Source of the DNA: Azadirachta indica
Lineage: Eukaryota > Streptophyta > Magnoliopsida > Sapindales > Meliaceae
Direction: 5' to 3'
Assembly: GCA_022749755.1 (NCBI GenBank)
Contig: CM040447.1
Location: forward strand, 7,710,545-7,774,544
DNA: 64,000 nt
Below, piece by piece: positions 1 through 11,888 of the stretch (position 1 is its first letter; the number at the start of each line of letters is the position of its first letter). The translations under genes were made by a program, and so were the position numbers. Below the pieces are notes generated by a model, which had not been told where the DNA came from, did not search any database, and worked only from the letters and a program-made list of their open reading frames with translations.

Positions 1-3000
1 TGATTTTTGTACAATATTATAACATAGAGTTTAGTATGATTACAGCAATGATGCATGCAGATATTTATTAGTACTGTTGAGCTGGCGAGATACCTCAAGG
101 TAAAGAATTCGCTCCTTTTTTTTTCTAATTTAGAGTCTAATTGAGATTCACGTGGCTAACAATTTTAACAGAGTATATGATTTATTAAGATTGGTGTGTA
201 TGTGTTTAATGTTTAATTTACGTGGAATAGGTAAAATATTTGGAGAATATTAATTCTTACTTAAGAAATTAAAAAATATTTTACAATCACTCCGTCAACT
301 AATAATTTTACTTTATAATAATTTTAGATTAAAAATTATGTTTCTTCAATCTCAAACACATCTTTAATCTACATATATATACAAAACTATTGTGAGAAAA
401 AATTATTAATTATTATATATATATATATATATTGCTGTGTATCAGATATTCTAATTGTTACAATTTTAAAATTAGGAACAAGCCTATATAGTAGTTAAAA
501 GTATATTATTGAAGATGTTAAAATTAGATAATTGACTAAGATTTTTTTTTTTTTTATGTACTTTAGTTGTACTACATAGAACATAGAGTTATTACTCTAA
601 TTGTACTACACAATTCACAAAATGAAGATTATAAATTTGATCAAGGAAACATTACAAACATTATAACATCTAGTCGATGAAGAGTAGTGGAGACATGCTA
701 ACTGGTTTTGTCGACAAAGAATTGTCAAGCAAAAGATTTCTAAGTTGAGCAGATATATTTCTTTCAGGTATGGCTTAAATATAGGAAGTATTTGCTCGTT
801 TTATTTTTATCATAAATATTATTTCTGTGATTTTTATGTTACGATCTTAAATTCTGTGTGAGTTTAGTATATTAAATACAAATGAAAACATAAATTTATG
901 GGTACCATTCTCTCGAGTAAGATTTTAAGGGTGAGTTCTCTTGTTGATTAGTATATATTATTTAGTGTTTTGAGTTAGGCACCAAATTGAGGATCAAATT
1001 GTACATGTCATCTTGCATATGAGATCAATATATATACAAATATATATATATATATATATGGTGCAGATTAAATTCTATCAGTAGAAAACAAGATTCATGA
1101 AGTCACCCAGTTAAAAACGATGAACCATTGTTAGAAGTGATTTCAAAGCATCGTGTACTGTTATATTTTGTAAGGTAAGTTCTATCCATTGATTTATATC
1201 GTTTTGATAAATTTTTTAAAAGAATTAAGATAGAATTAAAAAAACTTTAGAATAAAATGATATATATATATATATAAGATTTAACTTAGATTTTAGTATG
1301 AAATCAAGTATCAACATGTAATTAATTAAATAATTATTTTGTGCACTTCACTTGTCATGGCTTATTTGATCAACTCCTAGAAAAATAATGCAAAAAAAAT
1401 TGAAAAAAAAAAAACCTATCCTTTGCCATTTCAATACACAAATTCTATATGTAATATATTATATTTAACATTAACACTAATTTTAAAAAAAAAATAGTAA
1501 GCAAACACAATTTATACATGCATTTAGTTTGAGCAGTCATATGTTATAAGATCTTTCAAACAAAAAATACTTCATATAAAAAAATATTAATTCATTTCGC
1601 TTAACCAACAATTTAGCTACCACAAATTTTCAACCCTATATTTAATAGAACTGACAAAAACATGTTATTTACAAAACTTTTAAAAATAATTATGTACTAA
1701 GATTGGATCAGAATGCTTATAATATATAAATAAAAATAACATGTTTTAACTTGTAAATAAAAATATAAATCTTTAGATCAACTTGCAATTTGTATTAATA
1801 TATATTTTTGTTGTACAACAAGCAAACCGATATTGGAAGATACTTGCTTTCAAACTCTGTTCAATTATATTCAAATAATTGCATAAAACTTACTTTTCTC
1901 AAGTATTTTCTTTTGTACAAAAAATTGTGCAAATATATTTATAACAAAAAGAAATTATTATTCATAGAATCTTTATATAACGTTAAGTACAAACAATAAT
2001 TTTAAAGAATTAATTGCATGTGCTGCCTTTGTGTCTGAATTTAAAGCTGCTTTTTTTTTTCTGGACAAAGACAAAGAAAGTACCTTCATGTGATTAATTA
2101 ATTAACAAAAAAATATTTCTTAAAAATTCGGAAATTTTCCAAATCTTAATTATTATTAAATACAGCTAAGCAGTATCAATTGCTTACATTTGTTTGTGAT
2201 TTTCATATCCATTATCATCATTAACTATTAGTTGAGCCAATTTAACTATTTAATTATTAGTTAAGTCAATATAAAATTAAAGTAATATAATAAATCCAAG
2301 GTTAGGAGATATATAAAAAAATTATTAATCGCTTCAATTTGATCATAAGTTAATTAAATTAAGAAGGAAATTAATGAGCTAGGCTTAGACTATTTAATAT
2401 AAAAATCATATGATATCTTTAAAAAAATTGTGAATTGTTTTCAACTTGAGGATAAGTTAATTAAAATGAGAAGGAAATTAATCAGCTAAGTTTAGACTAC
2501 ATAACATAAAATCAAAATTATACGATGGTTTGATATCATAATACCCTTTTAAATTTTATTTTTTACAGCTAATTAAGCAGTATCAATTGCTTAAATTTGT
2601 CTGTGATTTAATTTCTTATCTATTGTAATCTTTAACACCCAGTGATTTCAAATATTTATTGGAATTTAAGGAAATTAATGAGTTTAATTAAACATTAATT
2701 TGTTTAATGTATTACGTATGTGTATGTACTTTGAAAATATAATGAATATAATTTAACTTTTAAAAATAATTAAAAAGTTAAATAGATTCACTGGACAAAA
2801 TTATTTTATAACTTGTACAATTAATTAAAATAATTTTTTATTTTTCTAAGATATTAAAAAATTAAAGTCAGTATTATTATTTCAATTTCATAAACTAAAA
2901 GTTGAATTAAAATCGTGGGATGAGATCATTTATACTTTTAGAAATTAATCAGATAATTATTATTATCTTAATTTAAAAAACTAAATCAAATCCTGGGATA

Positions 3001-3639
3001 AGCAATCTTAAATGTAGCACACGATTAATCAATATAAAATGCTATTATTCTTGTTCAAAGATCAAAAAAAAAAAAGATTCGTTGGAGGGTTTGATAGAAG
3101 ATGGATTCATAATTAGTATATGTATTACAACTTTTAATGATTAATTGAACTAAATATTATTAACTTTTAAAATTTTTAAAAAATTAAATAAACTTATGAA
3201 ACCACTTAGTTTATACGGATATTTTCATTTTGTAATTTTTAAATAGGTAATTTAAAAAAAAGTACTATTAGTTTATACAAATTTTTCATAATAATAATAT
3301 TTATTATTTTGAACTCAATATATAAAAGGTATATTTAATACTGTTGTTATTTAAAGGATACTTGATAAAAGGTGTTAACCAGAAAATCTAGTTAATGGTT
3401 AAAGTAGTTCTTGAGATAGACTACTTAAGGATTAAAAAAAAAGCATAAAAATAAAAATTTAATGTGGTTCATAGTTTCGTCTACTTCTAATGGTAAAATA
3501 GTTAAGAGAATTTTATTAATGTAACAAACCTGTAAGATTGTCATAATACAAAATGGAACACTATCTTCTTTGGTTAATGTTATTTTTTTTTGCTCTGGTT
3601 AAGGTTCTTGAGATAGACTTGTCAGGTTTGGATTGGACT
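1..3639. other. AT-rich intergenic DNA, no gene seen
   Basis: This stretch is very AT-rich, with frequent stops in all frames. It contains short AT microsatellites (about 411-433, 1038-1058 and 1258-1276) and many poly-A or poly-T runs. The longest reading frame is a 63-codon AT-rich frame at 1808-1999 that resembles no family I know. I see no RNA gene here. Confidence 0.7.
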
Positions 3640-4625
3640 CGATGGTGTTCAAACTAGATATTATTCTTAGCTCAGCACCATTCATACTCAGTGCTGTTCA
3701 TGCCTGTAGTGCACTATTTACATACGCTTTTGATCTTCTTTTTATTGGATGTCCTAACTTCCTTCGAAATTGTACTGGGACAGGGAAAGTGTCCTAAGGT
3801 AAGGCTAGCTTTCCTATCCTTTGCAGGTGTCCAAAAAGAAAGTTAAGGTGTCCTAATATAAGATTGACTTTTTTTTTTCTTATAATATGTCCTAAGAGAA
3901 AGTTAAAAGTGTTTTAAAATAAAGTTAAGGCGTTATGAGATAAGGTTAGATATTTTTTTTTTCTTCAAAAGTATCCTAAAGTAAACTTAAGGTATTTTAG
4001 GATAAAATTGACTCTTTTTCTATAAAAATATCCTAAAATAAAGTTAAAGTATTTTAAGATATTAAGACTAATTCATTTTCTTTTTTATTTGACACTGTAT
4101 ACTCAATATTGTTTGAATTTGAACTGTTCATGCTTGTAGGGCAATGTTTATGTACATTGTTTTACCCTTTTTTTCTTGGGTACATGATGTACTAGAACAA
4201 AACCTCAACTTCCTTCAAAAGTGTCTTAGGATAAGGATAGTTTTCTTTTTCTTTAAAGACGTTCTAAGATAAAGTAAGGTGTATTAAGATAATACTAACT
4301 AGTTTTTTCGTCAATTATATATTAGGATAAAGTTAAAGTGTTTTAAAGACAAGAATGACTCTTTTTTTCTTCAAAGCTCTCTTAGGACAAGGGCAAAATT
4401 AAGGTGTTCTAAGATAAGATTGACTTTTTTTGGGTGTCTTAGAACAAAGTTAAAGTATTTTAAAATAATATTAACTCTTTTTTTTTTAAAGGTATCTTGA
4501 AACAAAGTTAAGGTATCCCAAAAACTTATTTTTTCTTTTAAGGTGTCCTAAGAAAAAAGTAAAGCATTCTAATCAAAATTAACTCTTTTTTTCTTTAAAG
4601 GTGTCTTAAAATAAAATAAGATTGT
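3640..4625. repeat. degenerate tandem-repeat field with a higher-order header
   Basis: From about 3785 to 4620 the sequence repeats a unit of roughly 45-80 bases. Each unit begins with GGTGTCCTAAGATAAAGTTA or a close variant, continues with a second partial copy, and ends in a T-rich run followed by TTCTTCAAA. I count about eleven degenerate units. A different block of about 100 bases, recognisable by CTGTTCATGC and TGTAG then GCA, occurs before the array (about 3690-3775) and again inside it (about 4090-4215). The whole is therefore a duplicated header-plus-array. It has no coding potential. Confidence 0.8.
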
Positions 4626-5616
4626 TTATCATTCTCTCTTAAGAGGATCACGCCTAATTCTAATTATGAAATTATCATTTTTTAATATCTTTGGCCAATC
4701 ATATTTTATAATCTGCACAACATTCGATATATTTCGTACTGCCTTATTTCTTAAATTTTAAACTTAGCAAAATTCAAATTAAAAAATATATATTTAATCA
4801 GTTGCTTTTTTTAATATTTTAAAGAACATAGCTTAAAGGAGTACAAATTGTAGAATTTTGATTGGTCTTCTAGTCATCTTCAATTAACTTGTATTAGAGA
4901 TATAAAACAGGTCGAGCCAATATGATTTGGCATGAAAAATCAGAATACATTTACGTTGGACTCTCATATTTGGCTTGAAAGCACGGTGGACCGACGTAAA
5001 AATATGAAAAATTAATCAATACTATTATATATACCCTGGTTTTTATAAAATGAGGACCTAAATGTTATTTACCCTAAAAAGGTCAGGCAAAGAGCCGAAG
5101 ACAAAACTCAGAAACCGGTGTTTTTTACTCAACTGTGCGGGCCTCGTCATGGGCCTAAAAGTTAAGCCCATTGGGTCTACTTCCTTTTGTTTATAGACTT
5201 TTTTTTAATCACTAACGTTACATAAAAATATACCTGAAAATGAAAAAGTTAGGAGCCGCGTACTTAGTTCTACCATTATAAAGAACTTTACCATGTATGA
5301 TTTAAAAAAAAAAAATTAAGTAGGATAATTTTAATAAAATTATTTAATAAAAATTATCTAAATATAATATATAAATAACCTAATATACTCTTTATTCTAA
5401 CTTTTTGAGTTTTTAACATGATTATAGTAATTATTAATAAAATATTTAACCAAAATTAGTTAAGTTGTTTAATTAAATAATTTAAAATCAAACTTAGTCA
5501 TGGGGATAAATAAACCAAAAGAGAAATATCATTGAAATCAGGCTTATCACCTTAATTAATTTACTAAGAATTTTGCAATAGTTTATAGTTTTATCTATTC
5601 AAGCCAGAATACAACA
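4626..5616. other. intergenic DNA, no gene seen
   Basis: This is ordinary AT-rich spacer. A slightly less AT-rich patch lies around 5080-5200 but has no reading frame of note. Confidence 0.6.
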
Positions 5617-5886
5617 GTCAGGGGCAAAATCAGAACTAAATAATTAGGAAGGCCAAAATTTTGGAGAGGTCAAAATAACCAAAAAATAAAGTTGATTAAG
5701 TAAAATTTAAAAATAATAAATAAATCAATAAGTAAATTGATAATTTTTCAAAATATAAAGATTAAACTGTATATAAATTTAAGAAATAAAACTAAAATAT
5801 AAATAATATAATAAAAAATTTAAAAATTTTTATGGGTTTAGGAGGTGAAGGCCCCCCTAAACCTTGAGGCACTCTGCCCTTAACAA
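5617..5886 (+). mobile_element. small non-autonomous repeat element, copy A
   Basis: The block starts near CAGGGGCAAAATCAGAAC and ends near CTTGAGGCACTCTGCCCTTA, with an AT-rich interior of about 200 bases. Its ends are relatively GC-rich and roughly inverted: AGGGGCAAAATC on the left against AAGGGCAGAGTG on the complement of the right. The same block recurs on the other strand about 130 bases away. It encodes nothing. The superfamily is not determined, and no clear target-site duplication could be read. Confidence 0.55.
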
Positions 5887-6014
5887 TAGTCATCTTAAGT
5901 GTATAGGCACTAATACTGGTGGGCATACAAAATAAGTATTGGCTTAATTAGGTGGTTAACAACTAGATTTTGATCTCTATATCAATATTTGTATTACTTT
6001 ATAAAACGTGAGAA

Positions 6015-6285
6015 GCATGCTATTGGCAAAGCGCTCTCAGGACTTGAGGGGCTTTAACCATGGCTTTGACCCTAAACTTTTAAAAATTTTTACAATAATT
6101 TTTATATTTTTAAGTTATTTTTTAAATATATATAAATAACTTTCTACAATTTTATAAAATTGTCAATCTATTTTTTAATTTATTAACTATTTTTAAAACA
6201 TTAGCGAACTAGTTTTACTTTTTTAAATATTTTTTGACCCTCCCAATTAACCCTTTTTAACTACACCCCTATTAACTTATCAAGC
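6015..6285 (-). mobile_element. small non-autonomous repeat element, copy B, inverted
   Basis: On the minus strand this segment mirrors copy A. It opens with a GTAGTTAAAAAGGG-type end and GGGAGGGTCAAAA, has an AT-rich middle, then AAAAATTTTTAAAAGTTTAG and a GGTCAAAGCC / CCCCTCAAGTCC end. The two copies are clearly related but diverged, so the insertions are old. Together they could form a long imperfect hairpin if transcribed through. Confidence 0.5.
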
Positions 6286-7502
6286 TCTTGATGTTAACCT
6301 AATGGGATCACTGTATACAGACTCAATCACTCAGGGGTGAAAAATAACTCTTAGGCTCTTTAATTATTATCTATCTCCAGTTGCTTTGCATTCTCTCTGT
6401 GAAATTGATTGTACAAGTGTTATGCATACATTCGTACATATGTTCTTGAAGATAATCGTATTTTGATTGAATTATTAATTAATATGTTAGTGACATAAGA
6501 TAAAAATGAAGAAAAGAAAATAAGATAAATAAATAAAAAGACTTTTTTGAACCAAACCCAATCAAAATAAAAATCTTTCACTTTTTCACAAGAGAATAAA
6601 AGAACTCATATTTTCATTGAATATTTTAATTGAATTCTATGTAATGATAAAAAAAAAATTAGGTTTAATTTTTCATCTACACATATTAAAATTCTAATAC
6701 TAAAGTTGAAATCGAATTTTAAAAATTTATATTAAAATTGACAAACAATGAATACTAATATTACTAATTATTAATATCAACTGAATCGAAATTTATTTAT
6801 ATCATATTTAACCTTAATCATTAGAAGTGTTTAAATATAATAGTTTATAAAATAATGTAATAATATGTATAATGTTATAGAATTATTGATCCTTCTCCTG
6901 TGTGTGTGTGTGTATATAATCTATGTCTAAGGTATTTGCATGTATATGTGCGTGTATGCATTGTGTGTTTTATTTAGCAAGGCACAGGATTAATATGGCA
7001 AATTAAAATAAGTCGATAAAATTTAGCAACAAGTCAATCTAGGTAAAACAAGACACAAAAAGGCAAAGCAGTGAGAAAATGGTATTATCATACTACATCA
7101 CAATGTATTATAATACATATTTCTTAACATTATTCTAATTATTATTATATTATATAGAGCGAAATGGGCTAGCTAATGGATTTTAAGAGGTAATGCTATT
7201 TTGTTTGGACATTGTCTATCAAAGCTCGTGCATCCTACAATATAGGCCCAATCTGGCGCACCTTGAGTCATTTCAAGAGGAGTCACTGCAATAACCACCA
7301 AAATCATGGATTAATTTGTTATGAGTATAAACAATTATATTCTTATTTGCATAAACGCAAAACATTAGGGATCTAGATGTTATTATCCCAGAATACAACG
7401 CCAACGCGAATCTCAGAGAAACGGTGCGTTTAACTTCCATCCGATTTACTTCATCAGTTTCCTGCACTGAATCATTTCCAAAATCTCGGAAAACGTACCG
7501 CC
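6286..7502. other. intergenic DNA and 5' flank of the TPR gene
   Basis: This is AT-rich spacer with a short GT microsatellite near 6900-6915. Composition becomes less AT-rich from about 7200, consistent with promoter and 5' leader of the gene starting at 7503. No other gene is apparent. Confidence 0.6.
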
Positions 7503-8615
7503 ATGAGCGAATCTCAGGCGACAACCGTTGAAACCGGAACCCGAATAATGGATCCGCTAACCAACAACTTCGGATCCTTAAACGACCTCGCACCGGAACT
7601 CGCATCTCTCCAAGACCTCGCCACTGGCGGCTCCTGGCGCTCTATTCTTGACAAAGTCTCACATGCTCGCTCCCACCCTCTCCTCACCCAGCCCCACCAC
7701 CACCTTACTTATCTCGCCTACAATACCCTCGCTTTGATGAAACTACGCCGTTTCGCAGACGCCCAATTGGAATTGGACTCCCTCGAGGATTTTAACAGCT
7801 CGACTTACCGGTACGAAACTTATCCGCGTATATACCCTAACCGGACCGGATCCATGGTTCCGTTCTCTCTCCGGTGGCTCCATGCGGTTGTTCCGATCAA
7901 GTTGGCGAACCGGCAAGTGGGTCTGGACCGGTTTTATGAATTACTCGATTTCGTGCGTGGGAAGTTGGAAGAAAAGCGAGGTGAAAATTTGGAGGCTTCG
8001 GTGAATGCGTGGAGGAAAAGGGAAATTTTTGTTATGAATTGTTTGATTGGTCAACATTTGAGTGGTAAAGAATTTACTGTTTGTTTAGATTTGATTCGGG
8101 AATTGATTAGTCGGGGTGGTTTGGACCCGGTTTTGTTGTCGAAATTAGGGTATATACAAATGCAGATTGGTGATTTAGAGGGATCTAAGAATTCTTTTAT
8201 TCAAGTGGAAGAAATGTTAAAAGAGGGAAAATTTGGTGATGGGTCGTTAACTGAAGTTAAGTTTAAGAATCTTGTGAGTAGAAACAAGGCGTTGATTTAT
8301 TTGGTGGGGAAAGATTATGTTTCCGCAGTGAGAGAGTATGAGGAGTGTATAGAGAGGGATTATTCGGATGTTGTGGCTATAAATAACAAGGCGCTGTGTT
8401 TGATGTACTTGAGGGATTTGTCGGATTCGATTAAGGTGTTGGAAAATGCACTTGAGAGAGTGCCCACTGTGGCGTTGAATGAGACATTGGTGGTTAACTT
8501 GTGTAGTATGTATGAGTTGGCCTATGTGAATCATTCGGATATTAAAAGGACGTTGAGTAGTTGGATTGCAAGAGTTGCTCCTGATGACTTTGATTCTTCA
8601 TGTACAAGGATATGA
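7503..8615 (+). CDS. TPR protein, TRAPPC12-like (trafficking protein particle complex)
   Basis: A single uninterrupted frame of 370 codons starts at an ATG in good context (GCC before, A after). A second in-frame ATG lies 15 codons downstream. The N-terminal third is variable. From about residue 60 the protein is helical and TPR-like, with helix pairs such as LTYLAYNTLALMKLRRFADA, then SKLGYIQMQIGDLEGSKNSF and YSDVVAINNKALCLMYLRDL. These match the C-terminal TPR region of TRAPPC12, a subunit linked to ER-Golgi vesicle tethering. Plant homologues are short and often intronless, as here. Codon use shifts from GC-rich C-ending codons in the first half to T- and G-ending ones in the second. The family call is from memory of plant TPR proteins. 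The molecular role in plants is inference. Confidence 0.8.
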   Translation: MSESQATTVETGTRIMDPLTNNFGSLNDLAPELASLQDLATGGSWRSILDKVSHARSHPLLTQPHHHLTYLAYNTLALMKLRRFADAQLELDSLEDFNSSTYRYETYPRIYPNRTGSMVPFSLRWLHAVVPIKLANRQVGLDRFYELLDFVRGKLEEKRGENLEASVNAWRKREIFVMNCLIGQHLSGKEFTVCLDLIRELISRGGLDPVLLSKLGYIQMQIGDLEGSKNSFIQVEEMLKEGKFGDGSLTEVKFKNLVSRNKALIYLVGKDYVSAVREYEECIERDYSDVVAINNKALCLMYLRDLSDSIKVLENALERVPTVALNETLVVNLCSMYELAYVNHSDIKRTLSSWIARVAPDDFDSSCTRI

Positions 8616-10110
8616 GGTAATTTGGTGTTCATTATTGAATTTGTAGTTGTATTGAGATTGAATTGTTAGTTTAGCAACGGTTAGTTCTTTTATCTGAATT
8701 TTTAAGGGAATCAAATCTTTCTTTGTAGTGTTTAATTGACGGTTCAATATACTTGTTTTCGGCTAATTTACATTGTATATGTCCTTTTGGCTTGTCATTT
8801 CCTGCCATAATAGTCGATGAGGTGATTTTGGATATACAGGATGAGTTTTTGAGCATTTGTCATTATGCTTGTAGTTGAGTCCTCATGGATTTGGAATGTG
8901 TTGAGCTCAGTTTTATCTGGAACTACCTTATCTGTTATAGCATACATTTATTTGAGATCCATTAGGTCAATATTCGTGGTTGTAATTGTTAAAAATCTGG
9001 CTTTCAATTATGCTCTCTTCTTGGGTTTTGTGCTTAAACTAAGTCTTTGTTTTTCTTTCTGAAAGTTAGGTGGACAAGTAGTCTGTTCATAGCTGTTGGT
9101 TTTTGCATTTATCAATGCTGGGCGAATTTTAGTTCAGGTTTTTTTTTTTTTGCAGCCGGTTAGGACTGATAGGATTGCACTTGAATTCATGTATGTATTA
9201 CTGATCTGTACTTGAAATACGTTTTGTAGATTCAGTGATAGATATTGATTACCTTTGTTGATGCACATAATTGCTTGAGCTGCTAAGTGGACTGAGTTGA
9301 TCCATCAAATTGGGCAGCAATCAATTGAATGGTGATATGTCATATCGACAATGCATGTTACCTAAACTATGTTTTCCTGCCTTTACTGATTCAAGCTGTC
9401 CAGAACATCACTAGTTTCTGTGGATTGTGGAACATGCTTAAATGCTATTTTCTGTTTCTATCTCATCAATACATCTAGATATCCATTTGTTTATTGATAA
9501 GTCATTTCTACAAGTTTGGTTACTTATATTTTCTTTACCTTTTGCTGTAACAGAATCGGATGCATGCATTTCTTTTTTTGCTTTATCCTTTAGCAAATTT
9601 AGGACGCTGATTTTACCACTGCCACATTTTACCCTTCTCTTTTTCTTTTTCGCTATTCTTGTGCTCGCCAGCTGCAATTTATTTAATCTTTCCATGAGAT
9701 CTTGATGCAGTATGAAAAATGAAAAAGTCTGTGGCAAAGTTGGAATAAGTTTTGATGGTTGCAAAATTTCAATTTCACCATCTTTCTTGTTTTCATCCTT
9801 CAATTGCAGATGGTTGATATTTGATGGGTTTAATGTAGATTGGTTTTTAGGTATTCATTCTAAGAGATGAACATATGTATTGACATGCAGCATGCAAACT
9901 TCTTGTTGAACTTGACTCCCCATTATGTGTAACATGTGACGCATGTATAACTTGTGATGCAATTTTATATGTTTATCAATTGGAATGTACCTTGATCAGT
10001 TTGAATCTAACAGCCCAAACTGCCTCCAAGTATAATACTTCTCTTCTATGCCACAGTCTCATCCTTTAGTTTTCCAATGACATTGCATGAGGCTCTTTCC
10101 TTCATGGAAG
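8616..10110. other. 3' flank of the TPR gene and transcribed-looking spacer
   Basis: For about 2.4 kb after the TPR stop codon, base composition is nearer to genic DNA than to the rest of the spacers. A strong acceptor-like motif (a T run then TTGCAG) lies near 9140-9155 on the plus strand, so a 3' UTR intron or a non-coding transcript is possible. The only notable reading frame is the minus-strand candidate at 9438-9803, listed separately. Confidence 0.4.
9438..9803 (-). CDS. unassigned lysine-rich open frame, possible terminal exon
   Basis: This is a 121-codon minus-strand frame in a region without another gene. The C-terminal 75 residues look more protein-like than chance: a basic patch AKKKKRRVKCGSGK, then KISVLNLLKDKAKKEM, and a polar acidic tail ending CIDEIETENSI. 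Just before this part the minus strand reads AAATTGCAG then CTGGCG, a good splice acceptor. The real unit could therefore be a last exon of about 9438-9685 whose upstream exons I cannot find. I recognise no family. It may equally be a chance frame, since the plus strand here is pyrimidine-rich and so gives lysine-rich antisense translations. Confidence 0.25.
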   Translation of the reverse strand: MKDENKKDGEIEILQPSKLIPTLPQTFSFFILHQDLMERLNKLQLASTRIAKKKKRRVKCGSGKISVLNLLKDKAKKEMHASDSVTAKGKENISNQTCRNDLSINKWISRCIDEIETENSI

Positions 10111-10124
10111 AGATGTTGGTCTAG

Positions 10125-10310
10125 CATGAAAGATAAGAACTAGTCGTATAGCTAGGATTCTTGCCCAAATGTAAACCAAGAAAGGGCTCTTTGTGAGCTA
10201 GATATATATTTATGTACATATGCACATATTCTTTTCAAAAACCCTAGCTATGGTGTTTTATATAGGCAAGTCATCCTTGGCTAGCAAACAAGCTCTTCAA
10301 TCTTCATACA
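10125..10310 (-). ncRNA. MIR169: MIR169 precursor hairpin (5p mature at 10263-10283)
   Basis: Read on the minus strand, 10283 to 10263 is TAGCCAAGGATGACTTGCC followed by TA, identical as far as I recall to a common miR169 variant (families differ at the first and last bases). About 95 bases further along, at roughly 10145-10166, the minus strand has GGGCAAGAATCCTAGCTA. This pairs with the mature arm except for a small asymmetric bulge in the middle, as a miR169 star should. The lower stem also pairs: AAGAGCTTG on the 5' side faces a CTAGTTCTT stretch on the 3' side. The mature sequence sits on the 5' arm, the normal arm for this family. miR169 directs cleavage of NF-YA mRNAs and responds to drought, nitrogen and phosphate. 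Transcript ends are not determined. Confidence 0.85.
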
Positions 10311-11888
10311 AGACCTCTCTTCCTCTCAACTGATCTCAGATGGGATGCTGCCATTGCTGCATTGAGTAATGTCTTTATAGCCACCAAGTAGTTATGAGAA
10401 CATTAGATTCCAACTTGTTGCTTCAAAGGTCATTGATTCTTGTCCCAAGTATTTGTAGCTTTATTTGCTAATTGTCTCGTATAGACAGGAAATTCGAGCA
10501 TCGATCTATATCCATGGTGGAATATATTCTTGCTAGGAGTCATGTTCATCAATGTGCTGCATGGATGAACAAGAATGAAATATTGCAGTTGACCTTGTAT
10601 CACTTTCAGAGCATGAAAACAATGTTCATGACAATAGAAATCTTATCTATTTATTTACAGTCTGTGATCTTAAATTTCATGTGGATCTAAATTTTGTTCG
10701 TTATTCCAACACTAATCTCTTCATTGTCAATTTGTTGCCTAACTAAGAGATACTGTCAATGCCTTTGACAACCAAGTCTTTAAGTTTGGTTCATTTTGAC
10801 TTGGGAGATGTGTCAGTATCACAGCCTCATCATGTTTTCAATTAGCACTTTTATAATACACTTTAGCGTGCACGGCGAATTCTTTGCCTTATGGCTTATT
10901 CCAAGCGTCTCTTATGATAAAGTGGCCGCACTCATATTCCTTCACATGCATTCAACTTTATGCTTTTGGAATTGTTTTCTGTTGTCTGCTTGGCATGGCT
11001 AGCCCCACCCACAACATTTTCATCTATTACCATTCTTAGGGCAATGTTTGGTACTGCAAGCTTAAAAGAAGTATTCGGTGTATATTGAGATTGAGATGTT
11101 GTTATTTTTAGTTTTCAGAATGAATTTACCTGGTAAGTTTTCGGGAGTAAATGGTCAATAATTAAACAATTTCATTATTGTGTTTTAAAATTAAGTAAAC
11201 ATATAACGATTATAAACCATGATTGAGAGTTCATATTTATTAATATCTCGGGTTGGGGAGTATACAAATTAAAACCATATATATATATATATCTCATTTA
11301 ATAAATTCTATTTTATGGTTGGTTGGGTAGGTGAGATTCAGCACTCAATTTGCATATTTTCAAAAAAAAGAATGAAGTAATGAAAGCTTTTAGTGGTTGA
11401 AAAGATGAGAATCTCCTAACTTCTCTCTCTTTGCTAAAATTTCATTTGACGAAGACTCCTTCGTTTAAAGGCTCTTTTAATCATTCTTGGAAGAGATACC
11501 CTAGCTTTCTAGAAGTTTGTTTTTAGTTGAATAAAACATTTAGAAACCAAATCTTTCATGTATATATATATATATATATATTCAAAACTATTTTAATTTG
11601 CAGGAGAATATATATTAAAAAAAAAATGCACCACTTTTTTCTGTTGTTGATACGCCTTATTTATACACTTATTTAATAAAATTATTTGTATATATAAATT
11701 ATCTCATATAAAATTTTCTCTTAATTAGTGGTTGGGCACGTTTTAACATGTTGGAGGTAGGTGGGTGTGGAGCGTAAATTCAACTTACTCAACCAAGTTA
11801 CATTTTGTACTTTAAATGTGCTTTTTTTTTTTTTAAATAAATCTATATACATTATTGATAATTACAATATAGAATCTATTTTGATAGA
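10311..11888. other. spacer upstream of the MIR169 hairpin, no protein gene
   Basis: This should contain the MIR169 promoter and primary transcript start (minus strand) at its left end. Small reading frames at 10472-10690 and 10796-11002 (+) lack family features. From about 11040 the DNA becomes very AT-rich, with AT microsatellites near 11279-11293 and 11561-11582. Confidence 0.5.

Noticed and set aside
1808..1999. 63-codon plus-strand frame
   Set aside because: Lys/Tyr/Leu/Asn-rich as expected from random AT-rich DNA.
3785..4620. CRISPR-like regularity of the tandem array
   Set aside because: Units are degenerate and directly adjacent with no unique spacers, and the sequence is a plant nuclear genome.
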